Positions 12,898 through 63,700 of a stretch of DNA of 64,000 nt are shown in pieces. Position 1 is the stretch's first letter, and each line of letters starts with the position of its first letter. The stretch comes from Osedax fenrisi (lineage: Eukaryota; Annelida; Polychaeta; Sabellida; Siboglinidae), in the NCBI GenBank assembly GCA_964019155.1, contig OZ025244.1:47089969-47153968 (forward strand), given 5' to 3'. Made by a program: the position numbers and the translations under genes. The notes under the pieces are model-generated. The model searched no databases, was not told where the DNA came from, and worked only from the letters and a program-made list of their open reading frames with translations.

Positions 12898-14004
12898 TAA
12901 ATTATATATTAATGTTATTCATTAAATATATTTTAAATAATACTTTTTGTATAAAAGTACTATTCATATAATATAATATATTAATTTCATGTAATATATT
13001 AATAAATATTTATTTATATGAATGAAAAAAATAATATAAATATAAATACCTAGAAAATAAAATACTATCTAAAATAATATCTATACTAAGCTTTATACTG
13101 CAGTAAGTAGTTAATTATTAGTATATTAAAATAAATTGACAAATTATAAAAGGAAATATGAATTATTTAAATTTCTAATATTAATATTATAATTTAATGA
13201 AATGATTTTAATAGTCATTTAATTGTATACAATGACTCCTACAACCTCTGAGTTTGTAAGAGATCCTGCTTGTATTGACACAAATCAATAGTATTAGTAT
13301 TAAGCTCAAATCATTTTTAAATTTGATAAGTTTCATAAATAAAAATCAATACACAAAACTTGTATAAGTATTAACCATGCAATTATACATATTTACTAAA
13401 AAAAACCATTACAATTATTATATGAAATTCTTTATTAAATTCTTAATTTAAATTACATCACTTAATTTATTGCTTAATTTTTATAAAATAATTATTTATT
13501 ATATAATAAATATATATTATAATTATATAATGTTTATGGTAGATTATATATGTATATTTTATGAAATTATGATTTCTAATGATTAATTTAATAAAATAAA
13601 TTATAAAAAAGGAAAAATTTTTAACAATATATAAATAATTACGAAAATAATTGAATAAGAATTTAAATTTGTTAATATAAACTTATATATATACATTTAT
13701 TCGCAAATACATATTATTATTAATATATATTTCTATAATATTGTAGCAAAGTAAAAAAATAATAAATATGTATTGATTTAAATGAAAACACATGAACGGT
13801 TCACAATGGGAGTAGAATCACTCCACGGATACAGTACACAGCAATGACAACGGCTACGATCAACAGCGATGATATGTGTCGATGCTTGATTGATAAGTGG
13901 AGATAACATCCGATAACGACTGATAACGTAAGATAGCGCGTATAATTAAACATCGCGGTATACCATTGTGATTGCGAAATAAACACTCGTCGGATGATCA
14001 ACGC
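12898..14004. other. AT-rich spacer downstream of the gene
   Basis: This is very AT-rich to about 13790. From 13800 to 14004 GC rises and a short minus-strand frame exists, but no family is recognised and the true end of the gene is upstream at 14280. Confidence 0.4.
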
Positions 14005-14159
14005 TAGGGGCGCTGCAACAGGGGGGACGGGGGGGGGGTATGTCCCCCACTTTAAAATCTAGGCGGACCTTATATGTATTGGTCCCCCCCCCCCCTTTTA
14101 CCACAATATTTATTTTCATTGGTTGGTCACCCCTACATACAAAATCCTTCTAGCCGCTA
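14005..14159. mobile_element. hAT-like MITE, 155 bp, with 8-bp target duplication
   Basis: The element is flanked by identical octamers ATCAACGC at 13997-14004 and 14160-14167. Its ends TAGGGGC and GCCGCTA are imperfect inverted repeats (6 of 7). An 8-bp duplication and short ends beginning TAG are typical of the hAT superfamily. It lies about 120 nt past the stop codon of the main gene and, on the sense strand of that gene, supplies an AATAAA hexamer (14114-14109). Confidence 0.65.
14109..14114 (-). promoter_or_regulatory. Candidate polyadenylation signal AATAAA
   Basis: AATAAA on the minus strand lies about 165 nt downstream of the TAG stop of the main gene, inside the 155-bp MITE. In such AT-rich DNA the hexamer is common, so use is inferred only from position. 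Confidence 0.3.
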
Positions 14160-14279
14160 ATCAACGCGCGCGTATTAATTAGTATTAGTAATAACGTATA
14201 AACAATATATAATAACGTACAAACAACCTGCACAAATGTACAAACGACGTATGCGTAATGCAGTCGGTCGAGGCTGTCA

Positions 14280-51771
<37,492 letters not shown>

Positions 51772-51784
51772 CTGTAGATCGGGG

Positions 51785-54700
51785 GTCGGGGGTCAAGGTA
51801 TGCGTTAGTAATAGGTTAGAGGTTAGTGTTAAGCTGTGGAGAGGGTGGTTATCTATAGGGGGGTGTGAAGGTATGCGTTAGTAATAGGTTAGAGGTTAGT
51901 GTTAAGCGGTGGAGAAGGTGGTTATCTGTAGGGGGGGTGAAGGTATGCGTTAGTAATAGGTTAGAGGTTAGTGTTAAGCGGTGGAGAGGGTGGTTATCTA
52001 TAGGGGGTGAAGGTATGCGTTAGTAATAGGTTAGAGGTTAGTGTTAAGCTGTGGAGAGGGTGGTTATCTATAGGGGGGGGTGAAGGTATGCCTTAGTAAT
52101 AGGTTAGAGGTTAGTGTTAAGCGGTGGAGAGGGTGGTTATCTATAGGGGGGGGAGTGAAGGTATGCGTTAGTAATAGGTTAGAGGTTAGTGTTAAGCTGT
52201 GGAGAGGGTGGTTATCTTTAGGGTGTGAAGGTATGCGTTAGTAATAGGTTAGAGGTTAGTGTTAAGCAGTGGAGAGGGTGGTTATCTATAGGGGGGGTGA
52301 AGGTATGCGTTAGTAATAGGTTAGAGGTTAGTGTTAAGCAGTGGAGAGGGTGGTTATCTATAGGGGGGTGTGAAGTTATGCGTTAGTAATAGGTTAGAGG
52401 TTAGTGTTAAGCGGTGGAGAAGGTGGTTATCTGTAGGGGGGGTGAAGGTATGCGTTAGTAATAGGTTAGAGGTTAGTGTTAAGCGGTGGAGAGGGTGGTT
52501 ATCTATAGGGGGTGAAGGTATGCGTTAGTAATAGGTTAGAGGTTAGTGTTAAGCTGTGGAGAGGGTGGTTATCTATAGGGGGGGGTGAAGGTATGCCTTA
52601 GTAATAGGTTAGAGGTTAGTGTTAAGCGGTGGAGAGGGTGGTTATCTATAGGGGGGGGGGTGAAGGTATGCGTTAGTAATAGGTTAGAGGTTAGTGTTAA
52701 GCTGTGGAGAGGGTGGTTATCTTTAGGGTGTGAAGGTATGCGTTAGTAATAGGTTAGAGGTTAGTGTTAAGCAGTGGAGAGGGTGGTTATCTATAGGGGG
52801 GGTGAAGGTATGCGTTAGTAATAGGTTAGAGGTTAGTGTTAAGCTGTGGAGAGGTTGGTTATCTATAGGGGGGGGTGAAGGTATGCCTTAGTAATAGGTT
52901 AGAGGTTAGTGTTAAGCGGTGGAGAGGGTGGTTATCTATAGGGGGGGGGGGGTGAAGGTATGCGTTAGTAATAGGTTAGAGGTTAGTGTTAAGCTGTGGA
53001 GAGGGTGGTTATCTTTAGGGTGTGAAGGTATGCGTTAGTAATAGGTTAGAGGTTAGTGTTAAGCTGTGGAGAGGGTGGTTATCTATAGGGGGGGGTGAAG
53101 GTATGCGTTAGTAATAGGTTAGAGGTTAGTGTTAAGCTGTGGAGAGGGTGGTTATCTATAGGGGGGGGTGAAGGTATGCGTTAGTAATAGGTTAGAGGTT
53201 AGTGTTAAGCGGTGATGAGGGTGGTTATCTGTAGGGGGGTGAAGGTATGCGTTAGTAATAGGTTAGAGGTTAGTGTTAAGCGGTGGAGAGGGTGGTTATC
53301 TATAGGGGGGGGGGTGAAGGTATGCGTTAGTAATAGGTTAGAGGTTAGTGTTAAGCTGTGGAGAGGGTGGTTATCTATAGGGGGGGGTGAAGGTATGCCT
53401 TAGTAATAGGTTAGAGGTTAGTGTTAAGCTGTGGAGAGGGTGGTTATCTATAGGGGGGGGGGTAAAGGTATGCGTTAGTAATAGGTTAGAGGTTAGTGTT
53501 AAGCTGTGGAGAGGTTGGTTATCTATAGGGGGGGGTGAAGGTATGCCTTAGTAATAGGTTACAGGTTAGTGTTAAGCGGTGGAGAGGGTGGTTATCTATA
53601 GGGGGGGGGGTAAAGGTATGCGTTAGTAATAGGTTAGAGGTTAGTGTTAAGCTGTGGAGAGGTTGGTTATCTATAGGGGGGGGTGAAGGTATGCCTTAGT
53701 AATAGGTTAGATGTTAGTGTTAAGCTGTGGAGAGGGTGGTTATATATAGGGGGGGGTGAAGGTATGCGTTAGTAATAGGTTAGAGGTTAGTGTTAAGCTG
53801 TGGAGAGGGTGGTTATCTGTAGGGGGGGTGAAGGTATGCGTTAGTAATAGGTTAGAGGTTAGTGTTAAGCGGTGGAGAGGGTGGTTATCTATAGGGGGGG
53901 GGTGAAGGTATGCGTTAGTAATAGGTTAGAGGTTAGTGTTAAGCTGTGGAGAGGGTGGTTATCTATAGGGGGTGAAGGTATGCGTTAGTAATAGGTTAGA
54001 GGTTAGTGTTAAGCGGTGGAGAGGATGGTTATCTCTAGGGGGGGGGTGAAGGTATGCCTTAGTAATAGGTTAGAGGTTAGTGTTAAGCTGTGGAGAGGGT
54101 GGTTATCTATAGGGGGGGTGAAGGTATGCGTTAGTAATAGGTTAGAGGTTAGTGTTAAGCTGTGGAGAGGGTGGTTATCTGTAGGGGGGTGAAGGTATGC
54201 GTTAGTAATAGGTTAGAGGTTAGTGTTAAGCTGTGGAGAGGGTGGTTATCTATAGGGGGGGGTGAAGGTATGCGTTAGTAATCGGTTAGAGGTTAGTGTT
54301 AAGCGGTGGAGAGGGTGGTTATCTATAGGGGGGGGGGTAAAGGTATGCGTTAGTAATAGGTTAGAGGTTAGTGTTAAGCTGTGGAGAGGTTGGTTATCTA
54401 TAGGGGGGGGTGAAGGTATGCCTTAGTAATAGGTTAGATGTTAGTGTTAAGCTGTGGAGAGGGTGGTTATATATAGGGGGGGGTGAAGGTATGCGTTAGT
54501 AATAGGTTAGAGGTTAGTGTTAAGCTGTGGAGAGGGTGGTTATCTGTAGGGGGGGTGAAGGTATGCGTTAGTAATAGGTTAGAGGTTAGTGTTAAGCGGT
54601 GGAGAGGGTGGTTATCTATAGGGGGGGGTGAAGGTATGCGTTAGTAATAGGTTAGAGGTTAGTGTTAAGCTGTGGAGAGGGTGGTTATCTATAGGGGGTG

Positions 54701-57700
54701 AAGGTATGCGTTAGTAATAGGTTAGAGGTTAGTGTTAAGCGGTGGAGAGGATGGTTATCTCTAGGGGGGGGGTGAAGGTATGCCTTAGTAATAGGTTAGA
54801 GGTTAGTGTTAAGCTGTGGAGAGGGTGGTTATCTATAGGGGGGGTGAAGGTATGCGTTAGTAATAGGTTAGAGGTTAGTGTTAAGCTGTGGAGAGGGTGG
54901 TTATCTGTAGGGGGGTGAAGGTATGCGTTAGTAATAGGTTAGAGGTTAGTGTTAAGCTGTGGAGAGGGTGGTTATCTATAGGGGGGGGTGAAGGTATGCG
55001 TTAGTAATAGGTTAGAGGTTAGTGTTAAGCTGTGGAGAGGGTGGTTATCTTTAGGGTGTGAAGGTATGCGTTAGTAATAGGTTAGAGGTTAGTGTTAAGC
55101 AGTGGAGAGGGTGGTTATCTATAGGGGGGGTGAAGGTATGCGTTAGTAATAGGTTAGAGGTTAGTGTTAAGCTGTGGAGAGGTTGGTTATCTATAGGGGG
55201 GGGTGAAGGTATGCCTTAGTAATAGGTTAGAGGTTAGTGTTAAGCGGTGGAGAGGGTGGTTATCTATAGGGGGGGGGGGGTGAAGGTATGCGTTAGTAAT
55301 AGGTTAGAGGTTAGTGTTAAGCTGTGGAGAGGGTGGTTATCTTTAGGGTGTGAAGGTATGCGTTAGTAATAGGTTAGAGGTTAGTGTTAAGCTGTGGAGA
55401 GGGTGGTTATCTATAGGGGGGGGTGAAGGTATGCGTTAGTAATAGGTTAGAGGTTAGTGTTAAGCTGTGGAGAGGGTGGTTATCTATAGGGGGGGGTGAA
55501 GGTATGCGTTAGTAATAGGTTAGAGGTTAGTGTTAAGCGGTGATGAGGGTGGTTATCTGTAGGGGGGTGAAGGTATGCGTTAGTAATAGGTTAGAGGTTA
55601 GTGTTAAGCGGTGGAGAGGGTGGTTATCTATAGGGGGGGGGGTGAAGGTATGCGTTAGTAATAGGTTAGAGGTTAGTGTTAAGCTGTGGAGAGGGTGGTT
55701 ATCTATAGGGGGGGGTGAAGGTATGCCTTAGTAATAGGTTAGAGGTTAGTGTTAAGCTGTGGAGAGGGTGGTTATCTATAGGGGGGGGGGTAAAGGTATG
55801 CGTTAGTAATAGGTTAGAGGTTAGTGTTAAGCTGTGGAGAGGTTGGTTATCTATAGGGGGGGGTGAAGGTATGCCTTAGTAATAGGTTACAGGTTAGTGT
55901 TAAGCGGTGGAGAGGGTGGTTATCTATAGGGGGGGGGGGTAAAGGTATGCGTTAGTAATAGGTTAGAGGTTAGTGTTAAGCTGTGGAGAGGTTGGTTATC
56001 TATAGGGGGGGTGAAGGTATGCCTTAGTAATAGGTTAGAGGTTAGTGTTAAGCGGTGGAGAGGGTGGTTATCTATAGGGGGGGGGGGTGAAGGTATGCGT
56101 TAGTAATAGGTTAGAGGTTAGTGTTAAGCGGTGGAGAGGGTGGTTATCTGTAGGGGGGGGTGAAGGTATGCGTTAGTAATAGGTTAGTGTTAAGCTGTGG
56201 AGAGGGTGGTTATCTGTAGGGGGGGTGAAGGTATGCGTTAGTAATAGGTTAGAGGTTAGTGTTAAGCGGTGGAGAGGATGGTTATCTATAGGGGGTGAAG
56301 GTATGCGTTAGTAATAGGTTAGAGGTTAGTGTTAAGCTGTGGAGAGGTTGGTTATCTATAGGGGGGGGTGAAGGTATGCCTTAGTAATAGGTTACAGGTT
56401 AGTGTTAAGCGGTGGAGAGGGTGGTTATCTATAGGGGGGGGGGTAAAGGTATGCGTTAGTAATAGGTTAGAGGTTAGTGTTAAGCTGTGGAGAGGTTGGT
56501 TATCTATAGGGGGGGGTGAAGGTATGCCTTAGTAATAGGTTAGATGTTAGTGTTAAGCTGTGGAGAGGGTGGTTATATATAGGGGGGGGTGAAGGTATGC
56601 GTTAGTAATAGGTTAGAGGTTAGTGTTAAGCTGTGGAGAGGGTGGTTATCTGTAGGGGGGGTGAAGGTATGCGTTAGTAATAGGTTAGAGGTTAGTGTTA
56701 AGCGGTGGAGAGGGTGGTTATCTATAGGGGGGGGGTGAAGGTATGCGTTAGTAATAGGTTAGAGGTTAGTGTTAAGCTGTGGAGAGGGTGGTTATCTATA
56801 GGGGGTGAAGGTATGCGTTAGTAATAGGTTAGAGGTTAGTGTTAAGCGGTGGAGAGGATGGTTATCTCTAGGGGGGGGGTGAAGGTATGCCTTAGTAATA
56901 GGTTAGAGGTTAGTGTTAAGCTGTGGAGAGGGTGGTTATCTATAGGGGGGGTGAAGGTATGCGTTAGTAATAGGTTAGAGGTTAGTGTTAAGCTGTGGAG
57001 AGGGTGGTTATCTGTAGGGGGGTGAAGGTATGCGTTAGTAATAGGTTAGAGGTTAGTGTTAAGCTGTGGAGAGGGTGGTTATCTATAGGGGGGGGTGAAG
57101 GTATGCGTTAGTAATCGGTTAGAGGTTAGTGTTAAGCGGTGGAGAGGGTGGTTATCTATAGGGGGGGGGGTAAAGGTATGCGTTAGTAATAGGTTAGAGG
57201 TTAGTGTTAAGCTGTGGAGAGGTTGGTTATCTATAGGGGGGGGTGAAGGTATGCCTTAGTAATAGGTTAGATGTTAGTGTTAAGCTGTGGAGAGGGTGGT
57301 TATATATAGGGGGGGGTGAAGGTATGCGTTAGTAATAGGTTAGAGGTTAGTGTTAAGCTGTGGAGAGGGTGGTTATCTGTAGGGGGGGTGAAGGTATGCG
57401 TTAGTAATAGGTTAGAGGTTAGTGTTAAGCGGTGGAGAGGGTGGTTATCTATAGGGGGGGGTGAAGGTATGCGTTAGTAATAGGTTAGAGGTTAGTGTTA
57501 AGCTGTGGAGAGGGTGGTTATCTATAGGGGGTGAAGGTATGCGTTAGTAATAGGTTAGAGGTTAGTGTTAAGCGGTGGAGAGGATGGTTATCTCTAGGGG
57601 GGGGGTGAAGGTATGCCTTAGTAATAGGTTAGAGGTTAGTGTTAAGCTGTGGAGAGGGTGGTTATCTATAGGGGGGGTGAAGGTATGCGTTAGTAATAGG

Positions 57701-60700
57701 TTAGAGGTTAGTGTTAAGCTGTGGAGAGGGTGGTTATCTGTAGGGGGGTGAAGGTATGCGTTAGTAATAGGTTAGAGGTTAGTGTTAAGCTGTGGAGAGG
57801 GTGGTTATCTATAGGGGGGGGTGAAGGTATGCGTTAGTAATAGGTTAGAGGTTAGTGTTAAGCTGTGGAGAGGGTGGTTATCTTTAGGGTGTGAAGGTAT
57901 GCGTTAGTAATAGGTTAGAGGTTAGTGTTAAGCAGTGGAGAGGGTGGTTATCTATAGGGGGGGTGAAGGTATGCGTTAGTAATAGGTTAGAGGTTAGTGT
58001 TAAGCTGTGGAGAGGTTGGTTATCTATAGGGGGGGGTGAAGGTATGCCTTAGTAATAGGTTAGAGGTTAGTGTTAAGCGGTGGAGAGGGTGGTTATCTAT
58101 AGGGGGGGGGGGGTGAAGGTATGCGTTAGTAATAGGTTAGAGGTTAGTGTTAAGCTGTGGAGAGGGTGGTTATCTTTAGGGTGTGAAGGTATGCGTTAGT
58201 AATAGGTTAGAGGTTAGTGTTAAGCTGTGGAGAGGGTGGTTATCTATAGGGGGGGGTGAAGGTATGCGTTAGTAATAGGTTAGAGGTTAGTGTTAAGCTG
58301 TGGAGAGGGTGGTTATCTATAGGGGGGGGTGAAGGTATGCGTTAGTAATAGGTTAGAGGTTAGTGTTAAGCGGTGATGAGGGTGGTTATCTGTAGGGGGG
58401 TGAAGGTATGCGTTAGTAATAGGTTAGAGGTTAGTGTTAAGCGGTGGAGAGGGTGGTTATCTATAGGGGGGGGGGTGAAGGTATGCGTTAGTAATAGGTT
58501 AGAGGTTAGTGTTAAGCTGTGGAGAGGGTGGTTATCTATAGGGGGGGGTGAAGGTATGCCTTAGTAATAGGTTAGAGGTTAGTGTTAAGCTGTGGAGAGG
58601 GTGGTTATCTATAGGGGGGGGGGTAAAGGTATGCGTTAGTAATAGGTTAGAGGTTAGTGTTAAGCTGTGGAGAGGTTGGTTATCTATAGGGGGGGGTGAA
58701 GGTATGCCTTAGTAATAGGTTACAGGTTAGTGTTAAGCGGTGGAGAGGGTGGTTATCTATAGGGGGGGGGGGTAAAGGTATGCGTTAGTAATAGGTTAGA
58801 GGTTAGTGTTAAGCTGTGGAGAGGTTGGTTATCTATAGGGGGGGTGAAGGTATGCCTTAGTAATAGGTTAGAGGTTAGTGTTAAGCGGTGGAGAGGGTGG
58901 TTATCTATAGGGGGGGGGGGTGAAGGTATGCGTTAGTAATAGGTTAGAGGTTAGTGTTAAGCGGTGGAGAGGGTGGTTATCTGTAGGGGGGGGTGAAGGT
59001 ATGCGTTAGTAATAGGTTAGTGTTAAGCTGTGGAGAGGGTGGTTATCTGTAGGGGGGGTGAAGGTATGCGTTAGTAATAGGTTAGAGGTTAGTGTTAAGC
59101 GGTGGAGAGGATGGTTATCTATAGGGGGTGAAGGTATGCGTTAGTAATAGGTTAGAGGTTAGTGTTAAGCTGTGGAGAGGGTGGTTATCTATAGGGGGGG
59201 GTGAAGGTATGCGTTACTAATAGGTTAGAGGTTAGTGTTAAGCTCTTGAGAGGGTGGTTATCTATAGGGGGGGTGAAGGTATGCCTTAGTAATAGGTTAG
59301 AGGTTAGTGTTAAGCGGTGGAGAGGGTGGTTATCTATATGGGGGGTGAAGGTATGCGTTATTAATAGGTTAGAGGTTAGTGTTAAGCTGTGGAGAGGGTG
59401 GTTATCTATAGGGGAGGGGGTGAAGGTATGCGTTAGTAATAGGTTAGAGGTTAGTGTTAAGCTGAGGAGAGGGTGGTTATCTGTAGGGGGGGGTGAAGGT
59501 ATGCGTTAGTAATAGGTTAGAGGTTAGTATTAAGCGGTGGAGAGGATGGTTATCTATAGGGGGTGAAGGTATGCGTTAGTAATAGGTTAGAGGTTAGTGT
59601 TAAGCTGTGGAGAGGGTGGTTATCTATAGGGGGGGTGAAGGTATGCGTTACTAATAGGTTAGAGGTTAGTGTTAAGCTCTTGAGAGGGTGGTTATCTATA
59701 GGGGGGGTGAAGATATGCGTTAGTAATAGGTTAGAGGTTAGTGTTAAGCTGTGGAGAGGGTGGTTAACTATAGGGGGGGGTGAAGGTATGCCTTAGTAAT
59801 AGGTTAGAGGTTAGTGTTAAGCGGTGATGAGGGTGGTTATCTGTAGGGGGGGTGAAGGTATGCGTTAGTAATAGGTTAGAGGTTAGTGTTAAGCGGTGGA
59901 GAGGGTGGTTATCTATAGGGGGGGGGTGAAGGTATGCGTTAGTAATAGGTTAGAGGTTAGTGTTAAGCTGTGGAGAGGGTGGTTATCTGTAGGGGGGGGG
60001 TGAAGGTATGCGTTAATAATAGGTTAGAGGTTAGTGTTAAGCTGTGGAGAGGGTGGTTATCTATAGGGGGGGGTGAAGGTATGCCTTAGTAATAGGTTAG
60101 AGGTTAGTGTTAAGCGGTGGAGAGGGTGGTTATCTATAGGGGGGGGGGTAAAGGTATGCGTTAGTAATAGGTTAGAGGTTAGTGTTAAGCTGTGGAGAGG
60201 TTGGTTATCTATAGGGGGGGGTGAAGGTATGCCTTAGTAATAGGTTAGAGGTTAGTGTTAAGCTGTGGAGAGGGTGGTTATCTGTAGGGGGGGGTGAAGG
60301 TATGCGTTAGTAATAGGTTAGAGGTTAGTGTTAAGCGGTGGAGAGGGTGGTTATCTATAGGGGGTGAAGGTATGCGTTAGTAATAGGTTAGAGGTTAGTG
60401 TTAAGCTGTGGAGAGGGTGGTTATCTATAGGGGGGGGGTGAAGGTATGCCTTAGTAATAGGTTAGAGGTTAGTGTTAAGCGGTGGAGAGGGTGGTTATCT
60501 ATAGGGGGGGGGGGTGAAGGTATGCGTTAGTAATAGGTTAGAGGTTAGTGTTAAGCTGTGGAGAGGGTGGTTATCTTTAGGGTGTGAAGGTATGCGTTAG
60601 TAATAGGTTAGAGGTTAGTGTTAAGCAGTGGAGAGGGTGGTTATCTATAGGGGGGGTGAAGGTATGCGTTAGTAATAGGTTAGAGGTTAGTGTTAAGCTG

Positions 60701-63700
60701 TGGAGAGGTTGGTTATCTATAGGGGGGGGTGAAGGTATGCCTTAGTAATAGGTTAGAGGTTAGTGTTAAGCGGTGGAGAGGGTGGTTATCTATAGGGGGG
60801 GGGGGTGAAGGTATGCGTTAGTAATAGGTTAGAGGTTAGTGTTAAGCTGTGGAGAGGGTGGTTATCTTTAGGGTGTGAAGGTATGCGTTAGTAATAGGTT
60901 AGAGGTTAGTGTTAAGCTGTGGAGAGGGTGGTTATCTATAGGGGGGGGTGAAGGTATGCGTTAGTAATAGGTTAGAGGTTAGTGTTAAGCTGTGGAGAGG
61001 GTGGTTATCTATAGGGGGGGGTGAAGGTATGCGTTAGTAATAGGTTAGAGGTTAGTGTTAAGCGGTGATGAGGGTGGTTATCTGTAGGGGGGTGAAGGTA
61101 TGCGTTAGTAATAGGTTAGAGGTTAGTGTTAAGCGGTGGAGAGGGTGGTTATCTATAGGGGGGGGGGTGAAGGTATGCGTTAGTAATAGGTTAGAGGTTA
61201 GTGTTAAGCTGTGGAGAGGGTGGTTATCTATAGGGGGGGGTGAAGGTATGCCTTAGTAATAGGTTAGAGGTTAGTGTTAAGCTGTGGAGAGGGTGGTTAT
61301 CTATAGGGGGGGGGGTAAAGGTATGCGTTAGTAATAGGTTAGAGGTTAGTGTTAAGCTGTGGAGAGGTTGGTTATCTATAGGGGGGGGTGAAGGTATGCC
61401 TTAGTAATAGGTTACAGGTTAGTGTTAAGCGGTGGAGAGGGTGGTTATCTATAGGGGGGGGGGGTAAAGGTATGCGTTAGTAATAGGTTAGAGGTTAGTG
61501 TTAAGCTGTGGAGAGGTTGGTTATCTATAGGGGGGGTGAAGGTATGCCTTAGTAATAGGTTAGAGGTTAGTGTTAAGCGGTGGAGAGGGTGGTTATCTAT
61601 AGGGGGGGGGGTGAAGGTATGTGTTAGTAATAGGTTAGAGGTTAGTATTAAGCGGTGGAGAGGATGGTTATCTATAGGGGGTGAAGGTATGCGTTAGTAA
61701 TAGGTTAGAGGTTAGTGTTAAGCTGTGGAGAGGGTGGTTATCTATAGGGGGGGTGAAGGTATGCGTTACTAATAGGTTAGAGGTTAGTGTTAAGCTCTTG
61801 AGAGGGTGGTTATCTATAGGGGGGGTGAAGATATGCGTTAGTAATAGGTTAGAGGTTAGTGTTAAGCTGTGGAGAGGGTGGTTAACTATAGGGGGGGGTG
61901 AAGGTATGCCTTAGTAATAGGTTAGAGGTTAGTGTTAAGCGGTGATGAGGGTGGTTATCTGTAGGGGGGGTGAAGGTATGCGTTAGTAATAGGTTAGAGG
62001 TTAGTGTTAAGCGGTGGAGAGGGTGGTTATCTATAGGGGGGGGGTGAAGGTATGCGTTAGTAATAGGTTAGAGGTTAGTGTTAAGCTGTGGAGAGGGTGG
62101 TTATCTGTAGGGGGGGGGTGAAGGTATGCGTTAATAATAGGTTAGAGGTTAGTGTTAAGCTGTGGAGAGGGTGGTTATCTATAGGGGGGGGTGAAGGTAT
62201 GCCTTAGTAATAGGTTAGAGGTTAGTGTTAAGCGGTGGAGAGGGTGGTTATCTATAGGGGGGGGGGTAAAGGTATGCGTTAGTAATAGGTTAGAGGTTAG
62301 TGTTAAGCTGTGGAGAGGGTGGTTATCTGTAGGGGGGGTGAAGGTATGCGTTAGTAATAGGTTAGAGGTTAGTGTTAAGCGGTGGAGAGGGTGGTTATCT
62401 ATAGGGGGGGGGTGAAGGTATGCGTTAGTAATAGGTTAGAGGTTAGTGTTAAGCTGTGGAGAGGGTGGTTATCTGTAGGGGGGGGGTGAAGGTATGCGTT
62501 AATAATAGGTTAGAGGTTAGTGTTAAGCTGTGGAGAGGGTGGTTATCTATAGGGGGGGGTGAAGGTATGCCTTAGTAATAGGTTAGAGGTTAGTGTTAAG
62601 CGGTGGAGAGGGTGGTTATCTATAGGGGGGGGGGTAAAGGTATGCGTTAGTAATAGGTTAGAGGTTAGTGTTAAGCTGTGGAGAGGTTGGTTATCTATAG
62701 GGGGGGGTGAAGGTATGCCTTAGTAATAGGTTAGATGTTAGTGTTAAGCTGTGGAGAGGGTGGTTATATATAGGGGGGGGTGAAGGTATGCGTTAGTAAT
62801 AGGTTAGAGGTTAGTGTTAAGCTGTGGAGAGGGTGGTTATCTGTAGGGGGGGTGAAGGTATGCGTTAGTAATAGGTTAGAGGTTAGTGTTAAGCTGTGGA
62901 GAGGGTGGTTATCTATAGGGGGTGAAGGTATGCGTTAGTAATAGGTTAGAGGTTAGTGTTAAGCGGTGGAGAGGATGGTTATCTATAGGGGGGGGGTGAA
63001 GGTATGCCTTAGTAATAGGTTAGAGGTTAGTGTTAAGCTGTGGAGAGGGTGGTTATCTATAGGGGGGGGTGAAGGTATGCGTTAGTAATAGGTTAGAGGT
63101 TAGTGTTAAGCTGTGGAGAGGGTGGTTATCTGTAGGGGGGGGTGAAGGTATGCGTTAGTAATAGGTTAGAGGTTAGTGTTAAGCTGTGGAGAGGGTGGTT
63201 ATCTATAGGGGGGGGGTGAAGGTATGCGTTAGTAATCGGTTAGAGGTTAGTGTTAAGCGGTGGAGAGGGTGGTTATCTATAGGGGGGGGGTGAAGGTATG
63301 CGTTAGTAATAGGTTAGAGGTTAGTGTTAAGCTGTGGAGAGGGTGGTTATCTATAGGGGGTGAAGGTATGCGTTAGTAATAGGTTAGAGGTTAGTGTTAA
63401 GCGGTGGAGAGGATGGTTATCTATAGGGGGGGGTGAAGGTATGCGTTAGTAATAGGTTAGAGGTTAGTGTTAAGCTGTGGAGAGGGTGGTTATCTGTAGG
63501 GGGGGTGAAGGTATGCGTTAGTAATAGGTTAGAGGTTAGTGTTAAGCTTTGGAGAGGGTGGTTATCTGTAGGGGGGGGTGAAGGTATGCGTTAGTAATAG
63601 GTTAGAGGTTAGTGTTAAGCGGTGGAGAGGGTGGTTATCTATAGGGGGGGGGTGAAGGTATGCGTTAGTAATAGGTTAGAGGTTAGTGTTAAGCTGTGGA

